Assembly: GCA_014529385.2 (NCBI GenBank) | Contig: CM043963.1 | Coordinates: forward strand, 68,535,912-68,599,911 | Origin: Adiantum capillus-veneris | Taxonomy: Eukaryota; Streptophyta; Polypodiopsida; Polypodiales; Pteridaceae | Direction of reading: 5' to 3' | Length of the DNA: 64,000 nt | Part shown: positions 1 to 11,390 of the stretch, piece after piece | Numbering within the stretch: position 1 is the stretch's first letter | Layout: every line of letters begins with the position of its first letter | Made by a program: the position numbers and the translations under genes | The notes under the pieces: model-generated | What the model saw: the letters and a program-made list of their open reading frames with translations, nothing else | Told to the model about the DNA's origin: nothing | Databases searched by the model: none

Positions 1-1188
1 GGACAAGAGACGTGGCCACAGAGAGAGGTTCAAAAGTCAATTTCAATCCTTGTGAGAGAGCAAGGGATTGCAATACATCAAAAAGGTTAAGTGAGGTTAC
101 AGTTACTTACAAAAGTAAGTAATATAATCCTTGGCCTTTCTAGCAAGGAAGGGTCTGGTTCTAATTGCCAGAGCTTTTTTTGTTTTATGGCCTTTTAGGT
201 ACAACTTATCTGCTCGAGAATCTTTGTGTGATTCTCATGGCTATGTTTTATACTCATGTGGGCTGTCATTCTAAAAGGTTTGTGGTCCTGAAAGGCAATA
301 AATATGATTAGTAACTGTAGATTGGGCTTGCAAACCTTAAACCGGTAAGTCAAAGACTATAGTAGCCGTGAGCACGGGACCAAAAACATAGTCTAAGAAG
401 GACCACCTAACACCAATCAACCAAAAATTTACAGACTGTGGGTTCAACTTAGAGCTAAGTTTTTGCATTTTTTTCCACAGCCAGCATCCCGGTTTTTTTT
501 CCAAAAAACCTTATGTATAGGATGTGTGTAGTTGTTCTGTTATAGATAATAAGACATAATTAAACTTATCAAAAGACAGTTGGCTTTTAAACAAAGGACA
601 TGATAAGTACAAAACAATTCAGTTTAGAATCAATTTTGTACAATGATTGTAGGAATGAAGCATCATTCCAATATATAGTTTAATAAAAGAACTTCCCAAG
701 CAATAAGTATGTGTAATCGAGTGTTAGACGGCTTGCTAGCCAAAAAAAACCTTCCAAGATAAGATAGAGTCCTTACCTGCATCCATCCAAACAAAACAAC
801 AAATATGTTAGCCTTGGATGTGTTTTACAAGTATCAATGGACTATACCAATTGTATCCATGTCCATCTTACAAACTTTTTAAAAAAACTTACAAGCTAAG
901 TCCATATTTATGAAAAATGTTTTCTCTTTTTTTTTTACAAAAATCCCAAAGTTTTCAGTAAAGTAGTATCATTTTGATTAGAAGGCCATTACCCCTTCTA
1001 ATCCAACTATCTGAATCCCCCCCCCTTTTTTTTTTTTATCAGTTATGTCAGTTCCATCAAAAGAAGTTTTTCTTACAAAAGTTCCATTTTAGAGTTCTTG
1101 TATAGTATCAAGCCTCTTTAAGTTTGTTTTTAGGTCAAATACCCATCTTGGTAAATGGACTCCAAATTATCCAACAATCTGTACTCAC
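1..1188. other. No recognised gene; AT-rich non-coding sequence
   Basis: I see no convincing open reading frame, RNA gene or transposon end here. The sequence is AT-rich with poly-T and poly-C runs (for example near 1017-1037). If the minus-strand exons at 1189-1284 and 2443-2562 are real, this stretch would be downstream introns and exons of the same gene, but I could not pick out further exons with confidence. Confidence 0.4.
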
Positions 1189-1284
1189 TTTTCTTAAGCA
1201 CTCCAAGTAGCACGGAGCCTTGATAAAAGCCAAGCCTTGAGCCGAATCCAAAAAATACACCATGCTTAACATCAATATCCAAAG
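1189..1284 (-). CDS. Candidate internal exon of a host gene
   Basis: On the minus strand a pyrimidine-rich stretch ending in TTTTTGCAG at 1285-1293 is followed by 96 open bases, then a strong donor AAAA/GTGAGTAC at 1188-1181. The open frame reads LDIDVKHGVFFGFGSRLGFY and continues through GSVLLGVLKK. It looks like a membrane-associated or glycine-rich segment. It needs a preceding exon that ends after the first base of a codon, which the candidate first exon at 2443-2562 does not supply, so at least one exon between them is missing from my model. I do not recognise the family. The call rests on splice-site quality and an open frame only and could be chance. Confidence 0.3.
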
Positions 1285-2442
1285 CTGCAAAAAGGAGTAA
1301 CATCCGCCCAAGAGAATGCAGAAACTATAATGTTAACCCGAAGTAAATACCAAGTATTGCAATATTGTGCAATCGGGCCCAACAAGCCTAAGAACCCATA
1401 ATAGTGCGCAGTAAGACAACAAGGCACCATTACCTATGTATGTACCACAACTAACCTAAAACAGTGCACATTAGGATAGAAACACACCATCACCCATGTA
1501 TGTACCCATAGCCAATCAATATGCGAGGCCTATCAAGGCTTCTCTATGATAGTGCTAAAAAACCTATGTAAAAGCGACAGTAGCAAGTAAATCACAAGGT
1601 TTTTTTATGCTCATTAAGCTCCCCGAAGCATGTCTAGTAACTGCCGACAGAGTACTCGGCATGCTACGTAAAGTGACAACACAATCCCCTTAAAAAATCC
1701 AATGTTTGACATAGAGCAGTCCTCCAAAATAAAAACCAGTTTTCAAAGATTTTCAACGGCAACAGCCGGTACCTCATGCCCCCAAAAAAAATCTACAGTA
1801 ATCACGACGTTTAACAGCGATCCTACCAGTGGAAGGGAACACAGCACGTTAAAATACCATTACAATATATGTTTTTTCCATCCAAACAAGGACCTTAACC
1901 ATGTTATGTTTATACAGAGCTGCAACCTCATAAAGCACCACATTAGCTACAGCGCCACTATCATAATGAAATTGCCCTTTAAACCAGTAGATATCGCAAG
2001 AAAAACCAGTACGTGCCATAACTACAACAGCATGTTGTTGTTTAATCACGGCCCTATTTGCTACACCATGTAGTAACACCATAATGAGTATGGTCAGATT
2101 AGTTCAACGTAGAAATGTACATCATTCATGCCATCAAAAAACATCATCTCATACACTCCTAGACTAACCAGGTTCCCAACCAGGAGTGGTTTATGTAGAG
2201 AAGAAAACAATATTACGAACTACCATACCAAAACAGGCTGCACCGTAAAGAAACACAGTGCATTAGCACCCCCCCCCCCTTTTTTTTAAATAATCACCAG
2301 TCTGTAAAATATATATGCAAGGGAGGAGAAGCCAACCTCAGTCACCTGAGTTGCAAGCTCCATTCTTCACAGTATCACAGCAACTTAATGTCAACAGAAT
2401 AATCAACCAAAAGCTAAGTGAGGGGCAAAGATCCGCCCTCAC
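1285..2442. other. No recognised gene; possible intron
   Basis: About 1.2 kb between the two candidate minus-strand exons. There is a 77-codon open frame on the minus strand at 2082-1849 but it has no convincing splice or family signal. The tract contains poly-C followed by poly-T near 2268-2288, typical of intergenic or intronic plant DNA. Confidence 0.35.
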
Positions 2443-2562
2443 CTCTTTAAATAGAGGAAGGAGCATGGTCTTCCGGTCAATGTGATGAACAAATCGCCAG
2501 AATGTAGAGATCCCCACAACTACAGCGAGGCCGCCAATAGGTAGAATGCAAGAGCTATTCAT
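2443..2562 (-). CDS. Candidate first coding exon of a host gene
   Basis: The minus strand has ATG at 2562 and 40 codons, then a good splice donor GAG/GTGAGG at 2442. The peptide starts MNSSCILPIGGLAVVVGIST, a hydrophobic N-terminal segment that could be a membrane anchor, followed by the charged stretch HHIDRKTMLLPLFKE. CT/GA and GT/CA microsatellites lie 0.2-0.5 kb upstream in the gene's sense, as is common near plant promoters. I do not recognise the family. The open frame continues 34 codons past the donor, but the tail after it (VRADLCPS...) reads like intron. Alternative: a chance ORF in intergenic DNA. Confidence 0.3.
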
Positions 2563-2774
2563 GGCGCCTTCACGGCAAGTATCGGCAGTAAAACCGCCTT
2601 GCTTTGTAAAAAGCCCTTTTCCCAGAAGGGGTAATATCCACGGTGGCCACCAAATGTGGTGAAGCTTAGGCTAATGCTCTTTAGGTATTAAAATGTGTGT
2701 GTGTGTGTTTGTGTGTGTCTTTAGGCAAAATCATCGAGAGAGACATGAGGAAAATCACCAATGATGAGGTGGTT

Positions 2775-2849
<75 letters not shown>
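2775..2849. repeat. (GT)n microsatellite
   Basis: Nearly perfect GT dinucleotide run of about 75 bases, with shorter interrupted GT runs just upstream at 2694-2720. Confidence 0.95.
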
Positions 2850-2850
<1 letters not shown>

Positions 2851-3017
2851 GCTAGTGAATTTGATAGACTTCAAAGTGATGTGCGTGTGTGTCTTTTGTA
2901 ACTGTAGAGCTCTTTCTTAAGGAAGCTCCCTCCATGGTCGATTCGTGGCTGTGTTGTAAATAAAGGAGGGTAAGTTTGTGAGAGAAGGAAGACTTGCATG
3001 ATGATCTAGTTTGGGGG

Positions 3018-3020
<3 letters not shown>

Positions 3021-3059
<39 letters not shown>
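3021..3059. repeat. (GA)n microsatellite
   Basis: Perfect GA run of 39 bases following a run of G. No LINE sequence is visible on either side, unlike the CT runs at 48-57 kb. Confidence 0.95.
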
Positions 3060-3062
<3 letters not shown>

Positions 3063-4739
3063 AATACTTGGAAAACTATGATTTAATAGAGGTTTTTATT
3101 AAGATAAAAAGGTATTTGCATAAAATAACACCGAAAATGCTCTATGATGTATAGGTTCTTCTAGCTTCATAATTTATTATTAAAGATAAATTCCAAAATT
3201 TGAAGATAAGATTACATCAAACCTAGGTTTTTTTGTGCACTACAAGTCACGATACTCCCAACTAGAAAGATTTGATGCATGCCCTCAGAAGACCGGGTTG
3301 GTTGAAGATAATAGTGATGCCAAAAAAATTGTTGACATGAGGAGAGTTAATTGAAGCTAGGAAATTTAGTAGATAAGATTAATTGGCACATACAAGTAAT
3401 TGCATCAAGACTCTGGATGACTCCCAATTTACCAAACGTTTGGAAGTCAGTAACTCAACAAACTTTTGAGATAAGTACAACCACTAAAACCAATATTAAA
3501 TAAGAGTTTAAAAAGATATATAGCACGATAGAGTCTAGGATAAATTTGTCTGGTAAGCTTGCAGACAATCAATGGTTATCAGGAGGCGAGACATCTGGAG
3601 AAATCTCTAGGTTCAAACAAGAAGAGTCCTATGAAAGAGACAATTGGTTTTACTGTGACTAGCCAACAAGCTACCGTACTACTACGTTGAGCAATCTTGA
3701 AAGGAGAACATAAGAACCACAGAGAGTACAATGAGTACTAACATAAAGAATGTTAGCAATCAATGGAGCGACCGGTTTTATGATTTATTACACTTCATGA
3801 TGGGACTTTCGGTACTGGTGGTTGAAAATCAACAAAGAAGGGGCGATATGTGAAACATGGGATTAGTCCCCCCTTTCCACTAGCTAGCAAACCCATGTCT
3901 CCAAGTGCACCTAACTACTTATGTCATCTCTTTCCAAAGGACCTGAAATAGACATTCTTTCAACATTTTCGAGATAGTTCTTAAGATCATGAGCTTCCTT
4001 CCGCTCCAAAGGCACCATACACGTAACTAGGTGTGGGGGAGGGGGGCACAAACAGACTATCAACTATGACCCTACCCTTCCACTTGTTGGCAATTCCCTA
4101 AGGCCAAACCACACCTAACTATGTGTGTATTGCCTTCCTCATAGAATCTCAATTTGTTATGGTAAGTCACATCGTGGGTCTAAGGGGAATTTGTTTACAA
4201 TCTGTTATGCTTAATAAAAAGATGTGTGTGTGTGAGAGAGAGAGAGAACCCCGCCACCGACGGGAAGTGCTACTAGTGTATGTATATTCATGTGTGTATG
4301 TAATCCATGTGTATTAATGTAATGACCTTTTGTTTGAAAGATTTTGCATGCAGATAGTTGTGCAATATAGACATGTAGGAGAGAAATTTGGGAGAAGGTG
4401 TTTACTTCAATTTTAGGCAATGTCGAGGGTTTGTAGGAATGGCAAGGGAGTAGAAACTTCACTCTAACTTTAGATGTCATTGAAGATAAATAAACAGAGA
4501 TCATACAATTTTTATATTGGGACTAATCAACCATTTCATCAATCAACATATAATAATGTCAAGTTCATGTTAGAAAAGGAAGTAGAGAGATTAACATTAG
4601 ACCAAAGTTATGCTCAAAGTAGTTTGTAATAGGGAGATGAATAAAAGGGTCTGCATATAGTAGGAAAGAAAGAGAGGTTAGTTAACCTTCCAAGCAAAAA
4701 AACAACGATGGCATAAAAAACTACATAGTTATGGATGCA

Positions 4740-4762
4740 TGTGTGTGTGTGTGTGTGTGTGT
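4740..4762. repeat. (GT)n microsatellite with short GA tail
   Basis: Perfect GT run of about 23 bases followed directly by GGAGAGAGAG. A shorter GT-then-GA tract of the same design lies at 4224-4246. Confidence 0.9.
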
Positions 4763-5102
4763 GGAGAGAGAGTGCTATCATCAAATAAGGATAGTGAATG
4801 AAGATATGAGGGCCGAAGGCTCAATACGGAAGAATAGGTCTTGGCTGCAGAGGCAGGACTAGAGAAAGTAAAAGGGGGGGGAGGAGGGCACTGGTGTAGC
4901 CCACTCTTTGTGAGCAGCAGTCGGAGGCAAAGGAACAGACGGACTAGCACGCAAGTCGCACTATCACATTGGAGCATTGTTGGAACTTGGAAGCAGGCCA
5001 GGCGGCTGGCCCTCCGCTATAGGCATAATATATTTGAGGGACGCAAGACCAGGAGGTCTTTTATGGTTGCTGCTGGGTGTAAAAATCATAGTTACCTAGA
5101 AT

Positions 5103-5219
5103 GGGAAATCGGAACGGGGAACGGGAACGGCAACATGCATGAAATGCCATTCCTTGTTACAGATACTCATGTCCAAAACACGGAACGGGGATTCGGAATG
5201 GGAACGGGGAACGGAGAAC
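5103..5219. repeat. Cluster of GGAACGGG-type motifs
   Basis: Two groups of overlapping motifs (CGGAACGGGGAACGGGAACG near 5110, and the same type near 5183-5215) flank a 60-base spacer. The layout resembles the subterminal repeat clusters of hAT-type DNA transposons, but no terminal inverted repeat or target duplication was found, so the nature of this block is open. Confidence 0.4.
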
Positions 5220-5656
5220 ATGAGGTCAAGATGGCTGAGCAGTTAGGGGCAATGAAAACACTGACTATGGCCTTAATGGCGTGTAAACCACTGTGTAGTA
5301 CTCATGGCTATACAGGCCACAGCAGGGGCCATGTGAGCAGATTGTCATGGGGACTCCCGAGAAGACGCAAGGATGTGAATGGGTTTGTGTTCTCAAGGTA
5401 GTCATTGGGAGATGAAGGCAAAAAGGCGTTGCTGTAGTTTGTCCTACAATTTTCCTTTTTCCTTAGAGAGCAACATTAAGAAGGTGCACTAACGACAATA
5501 CCTAGCTTTAATGCAAATGGGTAGACACCATGGAGCTGCGTGAGAGGGGTTAACGACACAAGCTGCAGCTCTTGCAGAAGGCATTGACGGTAACCTAGGG
5601 CAAAGGATCTCCGTGCTTCTATTGACCCCTTTGCTCTACACAGGTGGAAGTGGACA

Positions 5657-6255
5657 GAATTTAAAGAGGGTGGACAATCAGTGAACTTTGAATCCTTTTT
5701 CAGATTCCGAGATGCTCCGAAGGCTTTGGCTTTCATTCAGCAGTTTGATATAGCCTTCTCTGGAGGACATTACTTAAAGCACTCCAAGATTAGGAGGGCA
5801 GCATCGGTTTTAAAGGGAAATGCACGAACTTGGTGGTCCACTCTTCTTTTGAGGAAAGAAGCTCCGACCAAGTGGTTGAAGTTCAAACGGCTCTTTATTT
5901 CTTCTTGGTTGACCCAAGAATACGAACGAGATGTGAGAACCGCTTGGAACTATCTTCGGATGACCAAGGGTGACACTTTGGACGCATATTCTGAGAGGTT
6001 TTGGGATTCTTTTCTACCGACTCTTCGTTTAAGGTGGTCACTTTTAAAGAATAGATTGAGCGGTTTTCCTGCGAACTCCCTACATAGATTTGAGATTTCT
6101 ACCTTGAACAAAAGTCTGAGTCTATACAACAACTAATGGAACATGCTAAGTGGGGATTCTCGATACATTCGGGTAATTTGACCTACCCCACTGATGAAGT
6201 TTTGACTCAGAAGACCAGATAGACCTCGACCAACGGTAATAGAAAGAAGAACTAC
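5657..6255 (+). pseudogene. Element A gag fragment (retrotransposon gag domain)
   Basis: The frame from 5681 encodes a retrotransposon gag (capsid-like) domain with the hallmark motifs FRDAPKALAFIQQFDIAFSG, ARTWWSTLLLRKEAP and the FISSWLTQEYERDVRTAWN region, closely matching the gag of elements B, C and I in this window. Gag would build the virus-like particle in which reverse transcription takes place. The N-terminal third is missing, a frameshift lies near 6030 and a stop at 6220. Translation is broken at 6255, where element B's LTR begins, and the knuckle resumes at 22054. Confidence 0.8.
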
Positions 6256-6782
6256 TGTCACAAACTGGTGACGTGGCAACCCTTTAAGTTGTCAAGTGAC
6301 GAGGGGACCCCGGGGGGACAAGACAATTAAAGCAAGCGGCTACTGCCGTGGCTGGCGTACGGAATTCCGTAAATAACACTGACTGTATAAACCTCTGCAA
6401 TTCGCGCTGACAGCCGTATGACCTGCCGGAAATTACGCTGGATGAAAGATTTTTAAGGAATTGCTTTTGGGACATAAAGATTTTGAGTTAAAAGATTTTG
6501 GGGCTATGCTTTTGGGCATCCCTTGTACCAATAAATAAGTGGGCTAGGCCTCATTACTAAGAGCATCTGGACACAGAGTCTGAGAGTGAGCGTCTGCCTA
6601 CTCTCTTGTACTTTGAACACAGATCAATATAAAAAGAAATACCGAAAGGGGCGCTAGTCTTTGGGCCCAATACCTCTGGGCACGGAACTACGCCGGGCCG
6701 TGTTCTCTTTGTGAACTGTTTTGGAAGTGAATCTTTGTTGTGTCATGGTAGAATCTTGACTTGGGGTGTCCAAGTTTGTTAT
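6256..6782 (+). repeat. Element B 5' LTR
   Basis: Begins TGTCACAAACTGG and ends TTGTTATA, directly before the primer binding site. It matches 21514-22053 throughout (for example the shared GTGACGTGGCAACCCT near the start). A TATAAAA at 6628-6634 is the only clear TATA-like sequence. Confidence 0.9.
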
Positions 6783-6783
6783 A

Positions 6784-6801
6784 GTGGTATCAAAGCGCGG
6801 T
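6784..6801 (+). promoter_or_regulatory. Element B primer binding site (tRNA-iMet type)
   Basis: TGGTATCAAAGCGCGG sits one or two bases after the LTR. Plant LTR elements commonly use TGGTATCAGAGC, complementary to the 3' end of initiator-Met tRNA; here one G is changed to A. Confidence 0.85.
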
Positions 6802-6847
6802 CGATTTCTCATCACCTGGGAAATCCGATCCTTTTCTCGCGACAGTT

Positions 6848-6964
6848 ATGGATTCCAACAAGAGTCAGTCGACTTCTTCTGCATCTGCTAATGCGGGAGG
6901 AGATCACGAAGAAGATTTACATAATCAAACAGAGGAAGAGTACGGGCCTCCTCGACCTACTTAG
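6848..6964 (+). CDS. Short upstream ORF before gag (38 aa), element B
   Basis: ATG at 6848 opens 38 codons (MDSNKSQSTSSASANAGGDH at the N-terminus) ending in TAG after PPRPT. Element C has the homologous ORF (34 codons ending PPWPT) with TAG at the same place, so the stop predates the split of these copies. The frame continues after the stop into the first gag residues (FELEEMERRQQ). Either this is a small leader ORF and gag starts at the next ATG (6980), or the stop is read through. No function is known to me. Confidence 0.45.
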   Translation: MDSNKSQSTSSASANAGGDHEEDLHNQTEEEYGPPRPT

Positions 6965-6979
6965 TTCGAACTTGAAGAG

Positions 6980-8310
6980 ATGGAACGTCGACAGCAGGTT
7001 GACGAGGCAACAAAGCAGATGATTAAAATGCGAAGGATCCGAAATTTGCAAAATTTTTGTCTCGGCAATCCATCGCAGAAGTGCACACCTAGTGGTAGAA
7101 AGCAACAGAACCACCCAGGATGTTTACAGAGCAAGAATTACAAGAGGTGGTTCAGACACAGATAAGTCAGCTTTTGGACGCAGACAACAAATCCGAAAAG
7201 CAAGAGAAAAGGCACAAGAAAGGGACCGACTCCCCGAGTTATTTGGGTCGTCAATCTTCTTTTGCATCGGCAAGAAAGTAAAAGAAGCGTGTACGATTTG
7301 AAGGACTACCCAATTCTTCTTCTTCTTCTTCTTCTTCTGACAGTTCTTCTAGCTCTTCTAACTCGAGTGACGAAGACAGAGAAGGCAAAAAGCGAAGCAA
7401 AAAGAAAAGCTTTGGAAAGGGAAAGAAAAAGGAAAAGAAGTCCAGATTCTGCCCAGTTTCTGACAGTTCTACAGAGGAGTCATCCTCAGACAGGTTGGAC
7501 TCCGACGATCACATGTTTTATGCAAAGAAGAAGCATTTTTATAGAGCCAACCAATATGAATTTCTCGAAGATAAAAGCAAGAAAGTAAAAGAATTCAAAG
7601 AAGGTTGACAGTCGATTAAGTTCGAATCCTTTTCTGGGTTTCGAGATGCTCCGAGGGCTTTGGCCTTCTTTCAACAGTTTGACATAGCTTTCTCTGGAGG
7701 GCATTACTTAGAGCACTCCAAGATTAGGAGAGCTACATCTTTCAAGGGAAATGCTCGAACATGGTGATCCACTCTTCTTTTGAGGAAGGAAGCTCCAGTT
7801 AAATGGTTGAAGTTCAAAAGACTCTTTATTTCTTCTTGGCTGACTCGGGAGTACAAACGAGATATACGAACTGCTTGAAATCATTTTCAGATGACCAAGG
7901 GAGATTCTTTGGATGCTTATTGCGAGAAATTTTGGAACTCTTTTCTACCGATTTAAGGAACAGATTGAGCAGTTTTTCTGCGGACTCCCTACAAACATTC
8001 GAGACTACTGCCTAGAACAAAAGTCTAATTCTATTCAAGAATTGATGGATCATGTGAAACGGGGTTTTGCGATACATTCGGGAAATTTGACCTACCCCAC
8101 TGATGAGATCTTGACTTAGAGAACCCAATAGACCTCTCACAATGAAAGTAGAAAGAAAAAGAGTTTCCAAGAAAAGAAAGACAAGGATACATGACCCCGA
8201 CTTACTCTTCTGGAGACGGCCAATTATATCAGAGAAGGGAAGTGTTTTGGATACGGGGAACATGGGCACATCTCTGCGAAGTGCCCCAAAAAGGCACAAC
8301 AAGAACAACA
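6980..8310 (+). pseudogene. Element B gag, degenerate
   Basis: The gag region starts at MERRQQVDEATKQ, runs through a Lys-rich and Ser/Asp-rich low-complexity linker (about 7310-7500), the capsid-like gag domain (about 7620-8110) and a nucleocapsid zinc knuckle near 8240-8285. The knuckle reads CFGYGEHGHISAKC, so the second Cys of CX2CX4HX4C is Tyr. Stops at 7766, 7877 and 8117 and several frameshifts prevent translation. The same architecture is present in element C. Gag would form the particle and package the RNA. Confidence 0.8.
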
Positions 8311-8368
8311 TGAAGACAAGCCAGAGAGTTCGAGAGCAGCAGAGGAACGTGGCAGAAAAGGCAAGATG

Positions 8369-9298
8369 AAAGCAGGACTGGTTCCAGATTGCATGGGTAC
8401 TGATCCAAGCACGATTGATGAAACTACAGAACTTTGCCGAGCTTGGGGCAAAGTGAAATATTAAGAAGCCCTCACTTTCTTTGATGGAGGAGCCAAGGCC
8501 AACTTCATTTCACCTGAATTGGCACCGCGGCTTGAGATTACACCCGATCAGATGGGACCACCAGCATCGGCAGTTCTAGCGGCACCCGGACGGGACATAG
8601 CCATTACACCTGTCATTGGCAAACTTCGGTTGCACTGTTAGGGGTATTTGGGGCATGAGGACTTTTACATAATGCCCTTAGAAGGTTGTGACGTCCTCCT
8701 TGGAGTCCCTTGGTACCATAAGAATAACGCCGTGGTCGATTATCGGACAAAGAAAGCGACTTTGATAAATGAAAAGGGCCGAAAAATTGTACTTGATGTG
8801 AAACTAAAGGGCGAGTCTGTTCCTATTGTATCGGCTTCGGCCGTTTTCAAACTAATGAAATTCAGTCTGTATGTTTATTCGATCTATTTGAAAGAGTTAA
8901 ATGATGAACACATAACGAACATGTCTGAACTTGATAAAGAACGCCAAGATTTTCTCCACACTCATGCCGATTACTTTTCTGAGGGCCTGCCAGGCGAGTT
9001 GCCACCATCTCGTCCTGAGGATCACGTTATTGATCAGATACCTGGAAGCACACCACCGAACCGGCCACCTTACCGTGTTAGCCAAGCCCAAAATGAAGAG
9101 ATTATGAACCAAGTGAAAGACCTTCTGGAAAAGGGTCTTATCTAGCCGAGTACTTCACCCTACTGCTCTCCGGTGTTGTTGGTTTTAAAGAAAGACGGAT
9201 CTTGGAGAATGTGCATTGATTACAGAGCTCTCAATAAAATCACCATCACGAACAGATTTCCGATTTCAAGGATCGATGATATTCTTGACCGACTACTA
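8369..9298 (+). pseudogene. Element B protease and N-terminal reverse transcriptase
   Basis: After the knuckle the frame encodes a retropepsin-like segment with FFDGGAKANFISPELA near 8480, where aspartic proteases usually have D(T/S)G, then GCDVLLGVPWYHKNNAVVDY. The RT begins with the typical gypsy lead-in EDHVIDQIPGSTPPNRPPYR at about 9018 and [20 protein letters not shown] at about 9187. In-frame stops occur at 8461, 8640 and 9145, and a frameshift near 9298. The long open part is 8648-9142. The protease would cleave the Gag-Pol polyprotein. Confidence 0.82.
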
Positions 9299-9327
9299 CA
9301 GGGATCCCGTGTTTCAGTAGGATTGAT

Positions 9328-10240
9328 TTGAAAAGCGGATATCATCATATCAGAATCGCGCCGGGAGATGTCTACAATATAGCCTTTCAGACGAACTTCG
9401 GTTTATATGAATTTCTGGTGATGCCTTTTAGCCTTACCAATGCTGCAACGACTTTCAACCGAATGATGGATAGGATTTTTAGAGAGTACAGATCTTTTGT
9501 TGGCACTTTCTTTGATGACATTATAGTCTTCTCCAAGGATGAGGCGGAACATAGACACCATTTGCTACAGGTCTTTCAGGCATTGCGAGATCACAAGTTA
9601 GTTATCAATGCCAAAAAGAGTGAATTTCTCTTGCCGGAGATACACTTTTTTGGACAAATCGTCTCAGCAGCAAGAGTATAGATGGACTCTACCAAGATTG
9701 ACACCATACGTGATTGGCCCGATTTGAAGAATGTTCATGAAGTTAGAAGCCTCTTGGGCTTAGGTTCTTACTACTGGCGGTTCATTTGAAAGTTTGCAAA
9801 GGTCACTTCCCCTTTGCACGTTCTGACACAGAAAGAAGTCCCTTTCTCGTGGGGACCCACAGAGGTGACTGCCTTTCAGACTTTGAAAGAGAAATTGACT
9901 ACGGACCAATATTAACTATATATTGTGATGCTTGCGGTCGTAGTCTGGGTGCGGTGTTAATGCAAGAAGGCCATGTCATTGCCTATGAGAGCCGATTGTT
10001 TTCAAGGCCGGAATTGACAGCACAAATTTATGAGAGTGCTTTTGACGGTTATCCATGCTCTTACTCAGTGGCGACATTACCTACCCAGAGCCGATTTTAC
10101 GGTCTTCACTGATCATCAAAGTTAACGCTACTTCTTGTCACAGAAGCAGCGTTCAGAAAAGCAAATGCGGTGGGCTAACATCTTGTCACAGTTTCACTTC
10201 TAGATTGTCCATACATAGGGACAAAAGAACTTAGTGGCAG
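9328..10240 (+). pseudogene. Element B RT palm and RNase H
   Basis: The RT palm carries FFDDIIVFSK (about 9508-9537), where FFDD replaces the common YxDD; all three copies in this window share FFDD. RNase H follows with YCDACGRSLGAVLMQEGHVI at about 9920, the first catalytic Asp in CDA. The stretch between PTEVTAFQTL and this motif is shortened relative to C, indicating a small deletion near 9905. Stops at 9679 and 10111 and frameshifts interrupt the frame. The pair would copy the RNA and remove it from the hybrid. Confidence 0.82.
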
Positions 10241-11293
10241 ATGCTTTGTCCCGGAAGCCGTTAGTCTTAGCTATCTCCGCGATTCACCATAGAAGCTTCG
10301 AGGACATGATCGCGGGATGGCTACTTGATGAAGAAAACGATGTTCTGCGTTACACAGCATTGAGGGAAAAGGTTCCGAGTGAATGCCATTGTCCACCTTT
10401 TACGTGTTACCGCGGCATTGACACCACTTTGAAAGGTGTGTAGCGTTACTTCTTTTGGCCGAGACTCAAGAAGGATGTGGACAGCTTTGTACACAGTTGC
10501 TTTGTATGCCAGAAGGTCAACTTTGACAGGCATAAAGCACAGGGATTGTTACAGCCTTTACCCATTCCCACCCGCCCCTAGGAAAGTATTGCTATGGATT
10601 TCATTTTTTATCTCGCGAAGACACAGAGTGGGCATGATGGCATTTGGACTGTCATCGATAGATTTAGCAAGCAAGCTCACTTCGTTCCAGTGAAGAAAAC
10701 AGTCAAGCCGGATCATTTAGGGGGACTGTTCATTTCATACATTTTCAGATTACATGGCATGCCTGAGACAATAGTCTCTAACAAAGATCCCCGATTCACG
10801 AGTTTGTTTTGGAAGGCTATTTGGGAGAACATTGGCACACGGTTGCAATTCTCGTCATCTTTCCACCCGCAGACAAGAAGACTCAATGGAAAAAAAATTT
10901 GCCCTTGGTGGAATTTGCCTACAATAACATGATCCACTCTTTGACAGGGAAGGCACCATTTGAGATTATTGAAGGTGCTACGAAGGTTCCACCCTTCCTT
11001 AGCACAAAAGATAAGATTTTCGAAGCCGACCAGTACACAAGGGACTTGGACACTGCTTTTGCCAAAGTTCGGGAGGCTTTAGAAAAATCTCAGGAAAGAC
11101 ACAAGAAGGCAGCAGATCGACACCGTCACGATTTGAAATCAAAGGAAGGCGATTGGGTGCTCTTACGTTTTGAGAAGGCACTGGCTTTTTCCAAAGCTTA
11201 GCATGAGATACTATGGACCTTTCCAGATAAAAGAAAAGATAAATCATGTCTTTTTTAGATGGAAGATTCACAATGCTTTTTATGAAAGTGTCT
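10234..11293 (+). pseudogene. Element B integrase (H2C2 finger and DDE core), degenerate
   Basis: The zinc-binding part reads ECHCPPF...CFVCQKV with the first finger His region altered (TCYRG where A has TGHRG). The core starts at AMDFI (first Asp, about 10590) and contains TIVSNKDPRF, where the usual SDRD has SN, so the second catalytic Asp is lost. The C-terminal part (about 10905-11200) holds the YNN...GKAPFEI and ADRHRHDLK motifs. Frames are broken by stops at 10441 and 10579 and by frameshifts. The gene is cut at 11293 by hAT element D and resumes at 15024. Confidence 0.8.
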
Positions 11294-11390
11294 CAAGGTA
11301 GGACCAATACATACGTACGGTACTGATCCATACGGACGTTCCGTACACAATGTATTGTGTACGTACGGATCGTACCGTACGTGCATCATT
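11294..11390 (+). repeat. hAT element D left terminal and subterminal repeats
   Basis: Terminal repeat CAAGGTAGGACC, then repeated ACGTACGG/CCGTACGT motifs and a palindromic stretch around ACAATGTATTGT at 11347-11358. Such subterminal motifs are where hAT transposases bind through the BED finger. Confidence 0.8.

Larger units (their letters stand above)
2563..5656. other. Non-coding stretch with microsatellites
   Basis: Three kilobases without a supported gene. It contains GT and GA microsatellites (listed separately) and a CGGAACGG motif cluster at 5103-5219. Open frames here, including a 186-codon one at 4841-5401, run through simple repeats and the motif cluster and match no family I know. 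Confidence 0.5.

Noticed and set aside
4841-5401. 186-codon ORF with Gly-Asn-Gly repeats
   Set aside because: It runs through the GGAACGGG motif block; no family match, no conserved neighbours.
5657-6255. Reading the gag piece at 5657-6255 as the 5' end of element B
   Set aside because: B has its own LTR starting at 6256 and its own gag at 6980-8310; the piece continues in frame at 22054 beyond B's 3' LTR and a matching 5-bp duplication.
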